The notes under the pieces were generated by a model, which was given only the letters and a program-made list of their open reading frames with translations, was not told the DNA's origin and searched no databases. From the NCBI RefSeq assembly GCF_018139145.2, contig NC_059471.1, positions 79,692,520 through 79,756,519 on the forward strand: DNA of 64,000 nucleotides, in the 5' to 3' direction. Made by a program: the position numbers and the translations under genes. This DNA comes from Gymnogyps californianus (lineage: Eukaryota > Chordata > Aves > Accipitriformes > Cathartidae). Positions 26,001-39,046 of the stretch are shown in pieces. Numbering within the stretch: position 1 is the stretch's first letter; the number at the start of each line of letters is the position of its first letter.

Positions 26001-29000
26001 CCTTTCCAAACTAAATACAAGTATTCTGTGCCCTGCTCCCTCACAAACATACAAATCATGCCTCTCTTCCCCCTCACCTCCAGTTTAGAACTGGAAGTCT
26101 AGGAATGCTGCTACATGATGATTGTCTTCACATATGTGAAGACTATTTCAAAAGTGGGAGATTATTAACTGCCTTTCTATGTCCACTGGGAAGAGTAAAA
26201 GAAAATAAAAGCTTAAAATTGTAGCAACTTATATTCAGTTTAGCCATTATGAAAAACTTTGGAACCATAAGGCCTGTTAAGCATTGAAACCAATTGCATG
26301 TGGAAATTGAAAGATTTCTGGCAGAAGGTATAGAAGTTTTGCTGTTATAAAACACCGTTTACCCAGCAGTATCTTTATCCATGCCTTGGATATAGTAGAA
26401 CATGTCTAGGCGTAATATGATTATATAACCTAACAAGCTCTATCCTCTATGCTATCGGGGCAGCCACCAACATTCAGACTGTCGTATAAATGATACATGC
26501 ATAGCTGAAGGCATGCACAAAAACATGTATTACAAGATGCACTGGAAGAACAGACAATATGAATGTATTCCAATGAGCAATTATTTGGAATTTTGTTACT
26601 GTTATTCCAACCCGTTCTACTGCTAGCATATGGAACAAAAGAATAGAACAGAAATGATTAAGTCAACGAAAGAACTATTGAAATACTAATAAAATGTATG
26701 TATTTCCAAGGTCGTCTTGACGCTTCTAATTGTCTTCAGGTTAGAAGATTTCACGGCAAAAAACCATAAACCTATAGAATAACCACCTCCATGCTTGTCA
26801 CTGCTGGCTACTATAGCTAGAAATACAGTGCATAATTTGAGATAAACTTTTTGCATAATTATCTTTGCATGATTAAGTCCTACAAATTTTGATAACTGAT
26901 TGACTGTGTAGAATACAACAGGGTCAAGATTTTAAAAATGATACTTTAAAGGCAAACTTCCAATGCATACTTCAAGATTTTGTTAATGAGTGTGATTTTT
27001 TTTTTTCTTTAAGTGTTAATTATAAAGAAGCTCTTATTTACTCTAAGCATCCACAAGGATAGGAAAAGAAGGAATTCCTTCTTATTCTATTTCCTCCTTT
27101 ATTCTGCTATATCTTATGATGTCCTCCACTAAGATACAATCAATTACTAGAAAGAACATTTGCTTTACATGCATCTGAATTCCTCCTACCATTTCATATC
27201 AGCTTATGTATACAATCCTGATCCAAATTTAAAAAGCGGCACTCAAAAGAAGAGATGGGCAGTAAAAGATATGCTTTCCAGCAACAGCTAAAATACAGTT
27301 TATATATGGTACTTAACATTACATTATATCTATTCCCCACAAGGACCTGTAGAAAGTGTTGGATTTTATTTTTTTTAACTTCCTTTACTTTCTTTTGTGA
27401 TGAAATACAGTATAAACGGTATCAGTGAAGTAAGAGATGCAAAAAGACTCAGCAAATTGTTAAAAAATTTGGAGATTCCCTATTTTATTCTCATTTACTG
27501 TAACCATTAGTTACCCTGTTACTTTTTAAACACACTTTGCCTACAAGGTAGTATTTTAAAAACAGATGAAGGAAACACACACACACACAATAAATTTTAG
27601 CAAAATTCGTGAAACTGTGGAATCAAATTCTGCTTCCGTTGTTTATGTTATGGTTGTAGCACCACTGATAGTGTAAGTGATTACTTGAGTAAAACGGTGA
27701 TTTATTGTACAGCTAATAACATACTTCCAAGCCTTGCAGAAACTCAAGCATTTTTATTTAAAGCAGCAATATTCAACTTCGTTACCTTAATGAGGTCCTC
27801 CCTGGAGGCAAAATTTGAAATCAAGTGATTTTCCCCATTTTTGGTGTTAGTGACTGACACATAGAGCCGGTTCTCAGCTATCTCATGAGCATTTGAAGGA
27901 AGAATAGACTCTATGCCTTCCCTAGAGTAAAGAAAATGCTAAACATTATTCACCATCATTATTTAAAAACCTTGTAAATGCGTTAGGGGTGCAGACTCTC
28001 CATTTTCATTTAGAGAGCTTCACACAAAAATGATCTTATAGATGAATTAAGATAGGTACCTAAGCGTTTTCATAAAATCATAACCAGGCGTTACAGCACC
28101 AAAGTCCAATTTTCTAACTTCCTCTGCAAATCCATAGGCAAACTGCTTACCCTTCTGGAAATTAAAAATATTCATCATTAAGGATGTTTTAGTTATGGGA
28201 AGTATGTTCAATTGTGTTATCTAAAACATACTAGCGGCTAAAGCTTTAATCAATAGAAAGCTATAAGATCAGACTGAAATATTTTTCCATATGTGCTTGG
28301 TTTGTAACAAGATATGCATAACAAAATATTGATCCTTTTATAAGAACTAATTTGTAAGAAAACAAATTTAATTTAAATTTAATTAAAAAATTAAAAATTA
28401 ATAATAATAATAAACCTTCACAAGAATACCACTTTAACAATCAAGGAAATTTAAAGGCTATTTTTCTGTATATTACCACTGCTAAATAATCAGTTCTCTG
28501 AACCACGCCATTACAAGAACTATCATTTATATTTCAAGTGTAAAGCCACCTTTTATTTTAAAGACTACTTCAGTACTAAAACCAGACACAAGTACCTTAA
28601 GATGCCTATAAGCATTAAAAAAATTACAATTATTACGATTTCTTCTCACTAATGCAAAAACCATGCTACTAACAAATGCACATATTTAACGAATACAATA
28701 CTATTGAAGTATTTAATTAATGCAATACTATAACGGGTGACATAGGAAGAAAAGAGACTGCAGAAAACCAAGCAACTGATTCCATTGCACAGAGAACCTC
28801 TTTTACACAAGCTGAAATGCCTAGTGTTAATGACTGCAGAAAACTAGTTTGAAGTGTGAGCCATAAGAACTCCAAAAGGAGAGCAAAGGAATTGGCAGCA
28901 TTTATTTTTTAGCAAAAAGATTCTGAAACAATGAATTATGATTCTGAATGCTTAAGACTCACTATTCAGTATTTGTATTCCTTTTTTTATCCTTTCATGC

Positions 29001-32000
29001 AGACTTCTCTAATGATTTTAGGGACTTGGGAAAAACCTAAATCCAATCTTACGCAACTTTCTGAAATTGGTACTCAATAAATATATTATACCCATATTCA
29101 TCTATATAACCACTTGTTTACAGAGTAAAAGATCTGTCTATAGATAGTTTGGGGTTCCTGGCTTATTAGCTCCTGCATGAAGAAAAAATATGTTGCTAAT
29201 AACAAAATAAATGATTGACATGACTGGGGAAAGGGAAAAAAAAAAAAAGAAAAAAGAGAAGTGAATGTGTCCTACTGAGGAGGAGGGTACAGGATTTAAT
29301 GGACGGAAACACAGGAAAGAGTTGGGGTGAGGATTAGTATGAGATCAGGAGCAAGCTGATTGAAGCTGTTTAACTTCCTCACATCACTTGTATGACAGAG
29401 CACTCACCTAAGTGAAAGACAGAAATGTAGTTCTTGCATCCACTTTCTCTATATGGCCTTCGAATAAATGTATCAAAAAAGTTCGTTAAGAGGTCCATAC
29501 CTCTTAAAGCAACAATCACTGTAAAGATTTGTGCTAATTCATTTCACATAGGTTAGGTTTGCACCTTTACCCTACGAGGTACTTGTCATTACCAGTTCCA
29601 AGCCAATTCAAATATATAAAACTGTATGCACCAAGTCTTGAATTTATTCTGCATTAGGCAGTTAGGTTTCTTCTGTAGCGAATCAGCTGGAAAGAGGCAC
29701 ATTCAGACACCTCTCTCTCAATTTAGAGAAGAAACCCACAAAACCCTACATAGAAGCACCTCAGAACTACCATCTTTATCAGATGCTTTAATAAAGCGAT
29801 GGGGAGTTAAGAGTACCAGGGACCTGGATGAATCCAAACCTAGGTGAATGACAGAAAACTACATTCCACGTTACAAGTACTAAGAATAGACCATACCCAG
29901 ACTCTCAATTCTTGCTGTCAAAAGTGACAACTTCTTACAGCTATGAATTGTTTATAATTTTAGTCTTAGAAGCTTTAAACAATACATCTAAATTTTAAAT
30001 AGTGACTGAGGTCATATTCAGAAATTGTAACTACTTGTATTGAGTTACGCAAATGATATCAAACACGATCAAAGTACTTCTGAAATAGGTACTTATCTAT
30101 AACTTTATAAGCCTCCCTAGAATTCTCAAGTCCCATGCCTTTTCAACAGTGACAAAAATCCAAGATACGACAGAAAAACATTTGCAAACTGTCCTATCAG
30201 AACAGCAACAGTCAAAACAAAAAATTCTCAATGTTACATTCTCTCCAAGATAAGGAAAGGTTGTATTAGAGCTTTGAGACTAGGAGACAGAGAAAGTCGT
30301 AATTATAGCTTGTCTAACATAGCCATCTCTGGGGAGAGGAAAAAAAAAAGAAAAAAAAAATTAACTGATGTAAGAGTTATATTTGTGGATATAAAATATT
30401 TGAAGTTAGAAATGTAACAAAGCTGGTAATATAATTATCCTGATATGAACAGTTAATTCTATTCAGTACACAACACTGCCTTTACTTAAATTCCATGAGA
30501 ATTAGGAAGAATTATTCTCCCCCCAAAAAAGCTCTCAATTTTCCATTTAGACAATATAACAGAATGACTAAAAAGTAAATAAGAAACAATAGAAGAACTA
30601 AAAAGTTCATTAAACGTTCTTCAGTTTGCATTAAAATGACATATTTTCAGGAAAAATCCATCAGACTATATGTAATATAGGCTTAGTTTCCACAAACAAA
30701 AAATAAAAACCATTCTAATATTTTTACTTATTAAGATTTTTCTAAGTTGGACCAGGCTGGGAACAAATGTTCACACCCAGAGCCTACAATAAGCAGAAAA
30801 ATTTCCTTGGGCTAAGAAAAGGCTAGCTGCTGTGCTCCCCCATCGAGGAAGTTAAAGTCAGAGGTATGCATTATACCAGGCAAACTTGAAACTGAACTAC
30901 TAGTCAGAGGCTACAGAAAAGGAGTAACACCTGAACAGAATACAAGGTTCTCTTCACAACAGAGTGGAACTTGCCTAATACCAAATCATATAAAGAATGC
31001 ACCTTGGGGTGGTGGAGGGGTGGAAAGAAGCCAGGGAAGAACTTACTGCTGAAAGCAACAACAGTGTACCTAACTCTGCAAACTAAGTTCATATCCCAGC
31101 AGAAACAAACAACAAACAAACAGAAAGATCAGTGCCCAAGTGTGGTATTGGCTGGCACTATTATTTGAATCAAATGCAGTGGAAGTTGTAATAAGCAAGG
31201 CCTGGAGAAAGTTACCTGATGCTCACTGGACTGAAACCTAAGTGTATTTAGAACAAAAATCTAACAGCCTTTTTTTCCCCCCACAATAATGCTGTTTATT
31301 ATAATTCAAAATATTAAAGAAACATTAACATTTTGGCAAGGCCTAGTCCTCTACATATATTAAGGCAAAGTCACTACAGGCACTCCAGGAGGGCAAAGCA
31401 GCCTTAACCTATGGGGAAAAACAAACAAACAAAAAACAAAGAAAAGCTAATGCTCTCCCACAGAACCTGTAATAGAGTAGTCATTGAATATAACTTTGCT
31501 GTCTCTACATGACACCATATCCATGGTGAGAAAAGAGTGGCATCTCTGGAGAAAAAAACCCAAACATGCACGTATGCAGCACGTCAGAACAGCACGCTGT
31601 GAGGGTCAATCCCCGCTGGCACACAGCAGGGCTACTGCTGTTAAGTCGTGAACTTTACTGAGTCTAGAGGAGGTGCACAAGCCACTTCTTGCGCTGTCTA
31701 ATGGAGCACAGACAGCCAGGAAAAAATTTGAGCCAGTGTGTGATGGTCTTTGACTTTGTGAAGATACATCCCATCTACCATTTTCATCTCCTTTCAGAAA
31801 AGGATGACAGGATGGTGCTATGCACTTGCTTAACAAAGCCTACCTCTAGCCGAGAAAACAATGATTAACTTTGTAATGTACAGTGATTAAGTGCATATAC
31901 ATTTCAGTATATTAAAGCATATCTGGCTGCATACAACTCAACATTCACACACATGAAATTTATATTTACATAGCTTAAAATATAAAGTTCATATGACAGA

Positions 32001-32399
32001 TTTTTGTCATAAAGAAATACTTGCTTCACAAACATTTTTGCCCTTGCGTCACAGATTTTGTTAATGAAAACATGTACATGAGTCCTGCTGCTTTACAAGA
32101 AGCAAGAAGAAAAACAAGAAGCAAAATATTTAAAAAAACTTAATGGTAGATGATTATATCAAAAATATCCTTTGAAAATGATCATGTCCTATACCTACGA
32201 GTTTATTAATTTACCTCTATATTTTCTGGTACTGCTAATAAGACAGTGGCAGCCAGTGATCCCGCAGAAGCTCCTGCAAAAGCTTTCACAACTTTCAGTA
32301 ACTTCTTACCATGTCTGTAAAAAGCAGCTGCTGCCCCCAAGTGGTAAATACCCAGAAAACCACAAGCTGCAAATGACAGATTGATATGTTTCATTTTTG
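16918..32399 (-). CDS. PNPLA4: Patatin-like phospholipase domain protein 4 (GS2), six canonical coding exons
   Basis: The minus-strand exons 32394-32215, 28154-28060, 27921-27786, 24354-24289, 19169-19017 and 17049-16918 join without a stop. They give 762 bases, that is 253 residues, the length of human PNPLA4. The N-terminus (MKHINLSFAACGFLGIYHLG) and the C-terminus (FLLKENWFE) match the human family member almost residue for residue. The patatin fold features are intact: glycine-rich oxyanion loop C-G-F-L-G (residues 11-15), nucleophile elbow G-A-S-A-G with Ser43, and D-G-G with Asp163. Family members hydrolyse triacylglycerol and retinyl esters and have acylglycerol transacylase activity; the compact PNPLA4 consists of the patatin domain alone. 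Two upstream exons, annotated separately, may add an in-frame N-terminal extension. The promoter is probably the CpG island at 40.3-41.2 kb. No damage to the frame or key residues was seen. Confidence 0.97.
17050..19016 (-). other. PNPLA4: PNPLA4 intron 5 (coding numbering)
   Basis: Phase-0 GT-AG intron (donor ATG|GTGAGT). AT-rich, with no transposon or nested gene recognised. Confidence 0.7.
19017..19169 (-). CDS. PNPLA4: PNPLA4 coding exon 5 with catalytic Asp
   Basis: 51 codons, phase 0 at both ends; acceptor TTTTCCAATAG, donor GTGAGT. It starts KWVDGGLTNGLPILPVGRT, carrying the patatin D-G-G motif (Asp163), the second residue of the Ser-Asp dyad. It ends LYVKFAKQDIM. Confidence 0.96.
19170..24288 (-). 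other. PNPLA4: PNPLA4 intron 4
   Basis: About 5.1 kb, phase 0. Small open frames (for example 21434-21703 and 22518-22703 on the plus strand) lack domains and are taken as chance. No repeat family recognised. Confidence 0.65.
24289..24354 (-). CDS. PNPLA4: PNPLA4 coding exon 4
   Basis: A 66-base exon of 22 codons, phase 0 at both ends, flanked by GCTTTTCTCTAG and GAG|GTAATT. The product VLLASSFVPVYAGIKPVEYK matches the human segment VLLASSFVPIYAG with conservative changes. Confidence 0.95.
24355..27785 (-). other. PNPLA4: PNPLA4 intron 3
   Basis: About 3.4 kb, phase 0. Contains a short (AC)n tract at about 27574-27590 and a plus-strand 108-codon chance frame at 25027-25353. Nothing else recognised. 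Confidence 0.65.
27786..27921 (-). CDS. PNPLA4: PNPLA4 coding exon 3
   Basis: 136 bases, entered in phase 2 and left in phase 0; acceptor CTTTACTCTAG, donor AAG|GTAACG. Encodes EGIESILPSNAHEIAENRLY through FASREDLIK, matching the human ILPPSAHELAQNRLHVS region. Confidence 0.96.
28060..28154 (-). CDS. PNPLA4: PNPLA4 coding exon 2
   Basis: 95 bases, phase 0 in and phase 2 out; acceptor TTTTAATTTCCAG, donor CTTAG|GTACCT. Encodes FAYGFAEEVRKLDFGAVTPG and YDFMKTLR, the block after the nucleophile elbow. Only 138 bases (27922-28059) separate it from the next exon. Confidence 0.96.
28155..32214 (-). other. PNPLA4: PNPLA4 intron 1 (coding numbering)
   Basis: About 4.1 kb, phase 0. A-rich runs occur at 29236-29254 and 30340-30360. 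No transposon family recognised, and no nested gene supported. Confidence 0.65.
32215..32399 (-). CDS. PNPLA4: PNPLA4 exon with canonical start codon and nucleophile elbow
   Basis: The acceptor is CTTTATTTCCACAG, followed by CAAAA and ATG at 32394; 60 codons lead to the donor GAG|GTAAAT. It encodes the oxyanion loop and G-A-S-A-G (Ser43). The five bases before ATG do not contain a stop and stay open in the phase-1 frame (G|CA AAA ATG), so the exon can equally serve as an internal coding exon for the extended form. Confidence 0.97.
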
Positions 32400-35300
32400 C
32401 TGTGGAAATAAAGTTTCACAGTCAGAAAAAGGATCAGTGAATTTTATTTTATAATACACATCTATTCTTTTGGCACAGAACACATAATATACTAGATCTA
32501 CATAACAAAAAGCAGTTTATTTAAGAGCAGTAAAAACTTTTGATTACCAAATATATCAAACAAGTAGCAGTTAGTTTAGCATCTTCAAAATTGAAAACTC
32601 TAAAATATTCCTTAGCAAAAATTCCTTTTTCAATCAAGAAATAAATATATATATCTATATACAACGTAACTGCACATTTTCATCTGATTTGTCAAAGAAA
32701 CACAAAATAAAAACAGCTACTCAAAAGTGATCAAAGAATGCTGTTGTAGAGCAAACACTGTTAGCCACCTAGAGTAAAAATCAAATTAATTATAAAACTG
32801 CTGGCTACTGTGTCATCATACTCCTGTTACACACACACAGCCTTGAACCCAATATAATTCTCTAAGAAAGTAATTTTTTTCCTTCACTTTTGGAATTCAT
32901 TTGCTTACTAGTATTATTAGTAATCATTAATAGGCAAATTCTTATTTAAAGTAATTTCTTATTTAGAAAAGAAAAACACACAACATATTGTTGCTACTAT
33001 TAAAATAAGAAGGAATAAAAAAAAATCAAAGTAAAATACAAAGCACTAAATGTATGAAAACACACACACACACTCTGAAGGTGTCAAGGATAGAATTTAA
33101 AACTAACAAAACACACAAATAGGAAGCGTAAGTTCAGATCGTTAGGGGTGGTTTATTAAAAAAAATAAAATAAGGCTGTACATTTTATTAGCTCTTCTGT
33201 TTCTGCAAATAAATACAATTATAAAAGTAAGATATTTCACAGATTATATTGTATAGATATACAAGCTATTGTACAGATTATCTTAGTATTGAATTAAAAA
33301 TAAACTCTTAGTATATTTGGGTACATCTCAATATGAATGGGACCAAAAAAAAAAAAAATCGTTATTTTTACTGGTATATATCAGGGATCAGTATCAGGAA
33401 TATACTTGATTTTTCTGGTTCATAATGAGATAGCTGATGAGATGTTTCTTTTGGAAATAATCTACAGACACAGTGGTATCATTTCTGATGAAGAGAGGCA
33501 ACCATGTACAGCAACAGATTCTGGTTTAAGTTGCCTCTTCAGCTCGGAAATGGGAAGCGCAGGAAAGATGAAGATAAGGAACAGCTTTCAAAACCACCAG
33601 ATAAGAAGACATGCTGAACTCAACTGCTTTACCCACAACATGATTAAAATTGGACCATTAATGGGGTCTAACCAGGTTTACTGAGAGAGAGCGAGCAAGC
33701 GAGCACATCTCATAGCGACAGGGCATACTGTTTGGTGCATCAGTCATTCTGCTAAAACACTACACTATCCTAAGGTAGTTTATCAACTGCGCTTTACCCC
33801 CTTTACACTGGAAACGCTTGCATATCCACTTATAAGTAGGAATACCTGTAACTTATATCTAACACATTTGTACTGACAAAGAATTTGAGGTTGGCTCTTG
33901 CTGTGACAATGAGAGAAAGGCATTTGCAATGAAGCAAATGATAAATCACGTTACTACTTTTAAAAAGAAAGGATCTTTTAATTTAAAGAAAAATCATTGT
34001 ACTGCATAGAAGATAAAAAAAGTTTACTCAAGATTTTACTGGAAAACAACAAACACAACTCTACTTTGAAGATTTTTTTTTTTAGTAGAGTGGAAGAAAA
34101 CTAAAACAGACTTTGAAGTATGATGCCATGATGTGCCTCCTTTCAGGCTAGTTAAACTCTTGGGAGTTTAACCAACTGCTGCAGCTGTTTCCATGCCTTC
34201 TACAAATTAGGAGCAAAGATGCATTTGCATCACAGGCCGCTGACAAAAAGGTGAAGTTGGTTAAAGCAACTGCATTATTAAGTAGGAAGAAAAGCAAGCA
34301 TGGAAGAATTAACTCCCATTTTTGTCCAAAAGAGATTTCAGGCTCAAGATACTACTAATGTGAAACATTATATGAAATAAGTATCACGTTTACGTAGTTG
34401 ATTGGTCAGAAAATAAACAAGCAAAGTAAGAGTTCACAAATCCCAAGAATTATATCTAAGTGACCTATGAAATATAACTAAGAAACACAAGTGTACAGTA
34501 ATAAGGTTATGTAAATAAAAACAAGCATATGTATGCTTATGTACATGTATATACACATCTTCCAAACTTTCTACAAGGCTCATCTACAAAGCATTCTAAA
34601 AGGTGTCTCTCCCTGCTGGAAAATATTTACATGTTCACAAATCAAAAAAAGATGAAAACTAAAAAGAGTATCTAAAGCATAGTTACAGCAAGAAATTTTA
34701 GATTAAAACATTTTTTAAAAAAGAAAAAAAATCCCTACAAATGTCAAAGACAATCACGCTTCATTGGATAAAGAACTGGCTAGTACATTTTCTCTAAAGC
34801 GAGAGCAGAAAAGGAGGTTATGTGAACTGAAGAGATGATTTGAATCTCAGATCAAAAACTGCTGAAAATATACTGACTAAAGTCAGATGTCCATGTCTTC
34901 TCTTACAAGGCTTCATGAGGAAATTTTATTTTCTTATATGAGCTTTAGTCCTATCCAATTATCAGTTATTGCAAGTAACCACTGTTCTCTTGAGTGTCTG
35001 GATACATGGCATTCACTCTTTGATGTGAGTTAATTTCTTAACACTTAGATCCCATACTTCCCTTCCTCCTTCTTCATTCCCCTACCCAAGAGACAGAAAG
35101 AGAGATCATTGAATTATTCACAACAGTTTCTTGACTGACAAAAGGATTCCGTGAGAGACAAACATGCAAAAAGAAAAAAGAACACTAAGATTTCAAGTAA
35201 AGGAATACTGTTAAAGAATGCTGCTAGTCTCATACTCTGTTAAGAGTAGACTAATTTCAAGTCCAAAAAGATGAAATGAATGCAATCCAAAAAGCGGTTA

Positions 35301-38152
35301 AAAATAAATCTCTTTTTTTTTTTTTTTTTTTAAACAAAAGTACTTGATCCACTGGACTTGTATGGCATGCAATACAGCACTGTTTTACAGATTCCCCAAG
35401 AGAACTGCAAATCAAAAGTAGCAACAGCATGGCTGTGTTATCAAGGCACTACATTTTTATTAATTAGGAACAGTTCCCAGGTCTACATTATGTATTTGTC
35501 ACATATGCATAAAATTTAAAAATACTTCAGTACAAATGTTAATTGGCAGGTGACATTCATGTTCAAATGATAAATCCAGTGGTTACATCTAGCTGCATGA
35601 CTGAGAAATTGGTTTTGCACATACATGTAACAACCCTACAAGTGGGTAGATAATGAGAAAAAAAAATAATCATTGAATCATAGAATAATTCAGGAGGTCT
35701 CTTGCCCAACCTTCTGCTCAACACAAGGTCAGCTATCAGATCAAATCGGGTTGCTCAGGGCTTTATCCAGTTGTTAATTTAAAAATCATGTAATGTTTAG
35801 CTCCTAAGTGATAGCTAGTATCTGTTGCTAGGTGAAACAATCAGGTCTTCTTTCATTTGTTCAGAATATTAAAATCAGTAGAGTATTGCAAATAATCAGC
35901 ATTATAGAGAAGAAACAACAGAACATTAACATCTTCATTCAGCACTACGCATCTACCTGCAGGGAGGTTCTGTACATTGAATTGAAGGCCTCTTACAACA
36001 AATCTGTAACAAAGCACTTAACCTACAAAGATGATAGAGAAGAATAAGAATCATGGTTCTATAAGGAACTATCTGCTTGACAGGTGCAGTTAAGCAATGT
36101 TTCACCTTGCAAAGGAATCTCTGAGTAAGAGGAAAAGATAAGACAGCATTCATCAGATGAATGTCCTTTAAAATCAAAAAAGCAAGAAATAGGAAACCAA
36201 GATACTCACTTTTATAAGGATATAAACTTTCCCATTTCTTTTGATTCTTGCAAATATGTCATGGCAACACTTGATTTGCAAGTTAGAATGGTGTATTTCA
36301 GAGACAGTATGATTCAAAAATGTCTTTTGCTTTGATGATCTGGTAGATCACTGCTCTTTTGATCAAAAAGAATAGTAGGGTTATAACAACTCCAAAGAGG
36401 ACATACAGAGAAATTTAATTAAGTCTACAGTATGACTATTCCCTGCCAGTTTCTTACAGAGTACCAAAAATAGGAGCACAGTCACATCTGGACATAGACC
36501 ATTTTTTCAGCTGCCTGAGCAAACAGCAGAAATCTTGCTATTTTAGAAATGGTATGAAACACTTGTTCCACAAGACTTCAGAACAAATATTCTTAGAGGG
36601 TTTAACATAAGTTCTGACCATTAAAGATATTATCTATTAACTCAAAGTTATCATATAGGCATGTCTTAAGAAAAAATTCCAATGAACCTTAAAAGATGCA
36701 CAAGTGCACTTGAGCTGGATAGTGCACACACTGTAGAGATATGATGTAAATAAGACATAGCAAATGCTTTTGCCACTGCTTTTCAAAAACGTTGTCATCT
36801 TACATGATTGGCAAATTTCAAAACATAAAAATTTTAACTGGCTAAGGGGATAGGGATGGTTCTGTTGTCTACAAGAAAAAACAGAAGCATAAGAAGAGAT
36901 AAGTACAAGAAGAAACTAGAAGGACACTGGGGCCGTTCAATCTCATTACTTTACAGATAATGCAGGAGCATTCAGGCATAAACATAAACCTAAGAGTTCT
37001 ATTTAAAAAATTCTCGCATCTGTGGAAAAAAAAAAAAGAATTCACTGGTGATTAAAATTATACTGGAGGGGGCGGGGGGGCATTTCTGTTGACTCAGCAC
37101 TCTCATCCATTTGTAATGCAAACCTACAAGAGAATGTATGTAAGGATACAAGCCTGTACAGTAGAATTATGATACAGTACAACATAGCTTTTTCAGGATA
37201 GGTACTGTCTGCCTAATTGTCATGCACAAGAAATAGCACAACAGTTTCTCATACTGCTGTTTCCTGAGCAATATAATTATATAAACAGTGTACAATCTCA
37301 GTGTCTTAACCAGTCATAACCACCTCCCTCTCATCCCACTTGTACACAAAAGCTGAAAATGCCCAAAGCAACTGACTAAAAAACCTTTACAAACAAAAAT
37401 TAAACATCCATAGAATGCAAATGACTAAGCACCCTAAAGCACAGGAGCTAAAATGTATGATGCATAACAGCACATTCGAGGATTAGTTATTAGCTAGGAA
37501 TGACAAAACAAGCAAAGTTATGGAAAGAACTTTTTAGCTAGGCAGCATTGCTAAAATAAAGGTCATAATCATAACTACTAATTTACCTGAATCAGAAATC
37601 GCCACTCACACAGGAATGTTTAATTGCTTTTTCACATTTATAACAGAAAAAAAAGTTCACTAGCATCAGAGACCATTTGTAGCCTTCAGTGAATCTCAAG
37701 AAATTGATTCTCCTAGTCAAAAACAGGCTCACACAAAACAATAACCTATAACAACAATAACAACAGCAGACTGTACTCTACTTAAGAGTCACCACAGTTG
37801 CTAGCAAGAGAACGGGAAAACTAAGTTTTGCATCTATCCAGTCACACGGAATAAGCATTGTAAGAGTCTGATGAAGTTGAAGAAAAAAATTAAAATAATA
37901 ATAATATAAAATAATCAGTACACAATCCAATCAGCCATTAAGACACTTAGGAAAATTACATGAAAATTACATGAGTCTTTGCAGACTATAAAAATTGTGT
38001 ACAATTCCCTTAAAACTAAAAAGTACACACATCACTTGTATCACAAAACTTTCAGATTAAGAGTTTAGACCATCTTGATCATTAATACAAGATGTCTAGA
38101 GAGGACAGGGAATGCTGACTTTTTAAGAAGAGGGTGGCAAAAGATTCAATAC
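32400..38152 (-). other. PNPLA4: Intron between the upstream exons and the canonical-start exon
   Basis: About 5.75 kb. It contains a small CR1 remnant at 35668-35777, an (AC)n tract at about 33061-33074 and several A-runs. The plus-strand open frame at 33337-33684 (115 codons) has no recognisable domain. Confidence 0.6.
35668..35777 (-). mobile_element. CR1 LINE 3'-end remnant (minus orientation)
   Basis: It starts with the reverse complement of the CR1 terminal repeat (cattgaatcatagaataatt), followed by decayed blocks CTTGCCCAACCTTCTGCTCA and GGTTGCTCAGGGCTTTATCC that recur in avian CR1 tails. About 110 bp survive. Confidence 0.8.
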
Positions 38153-38279
38153 CTTCTAATGAATGTTGGCTTCCATCACATACTCCACTGGGACTTTTTC
38201 CAGCAGCTTTTTTAGTTACCTCTGCACTAGTAGCCATTCTTGTATCTACTACTGATTGTTTATCATTTACCTTGGAAAC
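38153..38279 (-). CDS. PNPLA4: Upstream exon 2: predicted N-terminal extension of PNPLA4
   Basis: The acceptor is GTATGATTGTAG|GTTTCC and the donor GAAG|GTATTG, giving 127 bases (phase 0 in, phase 1 out). The open frame reads VSKVNDKQSVVDTRMATSAE, then VTKKAAGKSPSGVCDG up to SQHSLE. It is polar and probably disordered, with no recognised domain. The last base G joins CA AAA ATG of the exon at 32399 to give Ala-Lys before the canonical Met, so the frame is kept. The donor is of ordinary rather than strong quality. It could also be an untranslated alternative exon. Confidence 0.5.
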
Positions 38280-39046
38280 CTACAATCATACAGTCAAATA
38301 TTACTATTAAAAAGAGAAACAACAGGCAAATATAAGATGAACATTATTTATCCTTAAACAGATTAATAAAGACAATTAAAATAGTTGTAAAACCATCTAG
38401 ATGAATTTCTCAATTGCTTAGTCCCTACTAAACTAGTTGAAACCACAATGTTCCACTATTTATACATGCAGCAATTTATATTTTAAAGATGAACTTAATT
38501 AGACATCTCGAAAAACATTGCCATTTGGAACTGTCAGTGTCCAAGATTAGCCTTAACTTTGTGTCCTTTCCCACTATTTTTGTTTATATCCACAGATTTT
38601 TTTTTTTAATAATCAAACTCTTATGTTTTTATCCTCCCTTACCAATCCAATAAAAATTGACTTCCCACACACACACACTTTTTGCACAATATTGCATTAG
38701 TAAAAAGTTTTCCAGAGAACTCTGGTCCTACTCTTCACAAAAAGGGCTGTCGTTCTAACTAAGAAGCCTGTCAGTTATCATGCAATATTGTCTGAAGTAT
38801 AATTTGAAAAAAATTAATGTTTCTCCCCAACTTAGGACTATCAGACAAAAAGTTCATTGTGAAACACTGGTTCTCCTGCAACTTGTTGCTGCCTGCCCCT
38901 TTACCTTGATATACTAAAGGCATCTTCAATTCATAAATAACGCTGCAAGATCAAAAGCTTAGCTCTGTAGATTCTAAAAGAAATTATATTATCATCACTG
39001 CATTGATGCCCATCACTCATACCTAGAGCACCACAAAAATACTTAC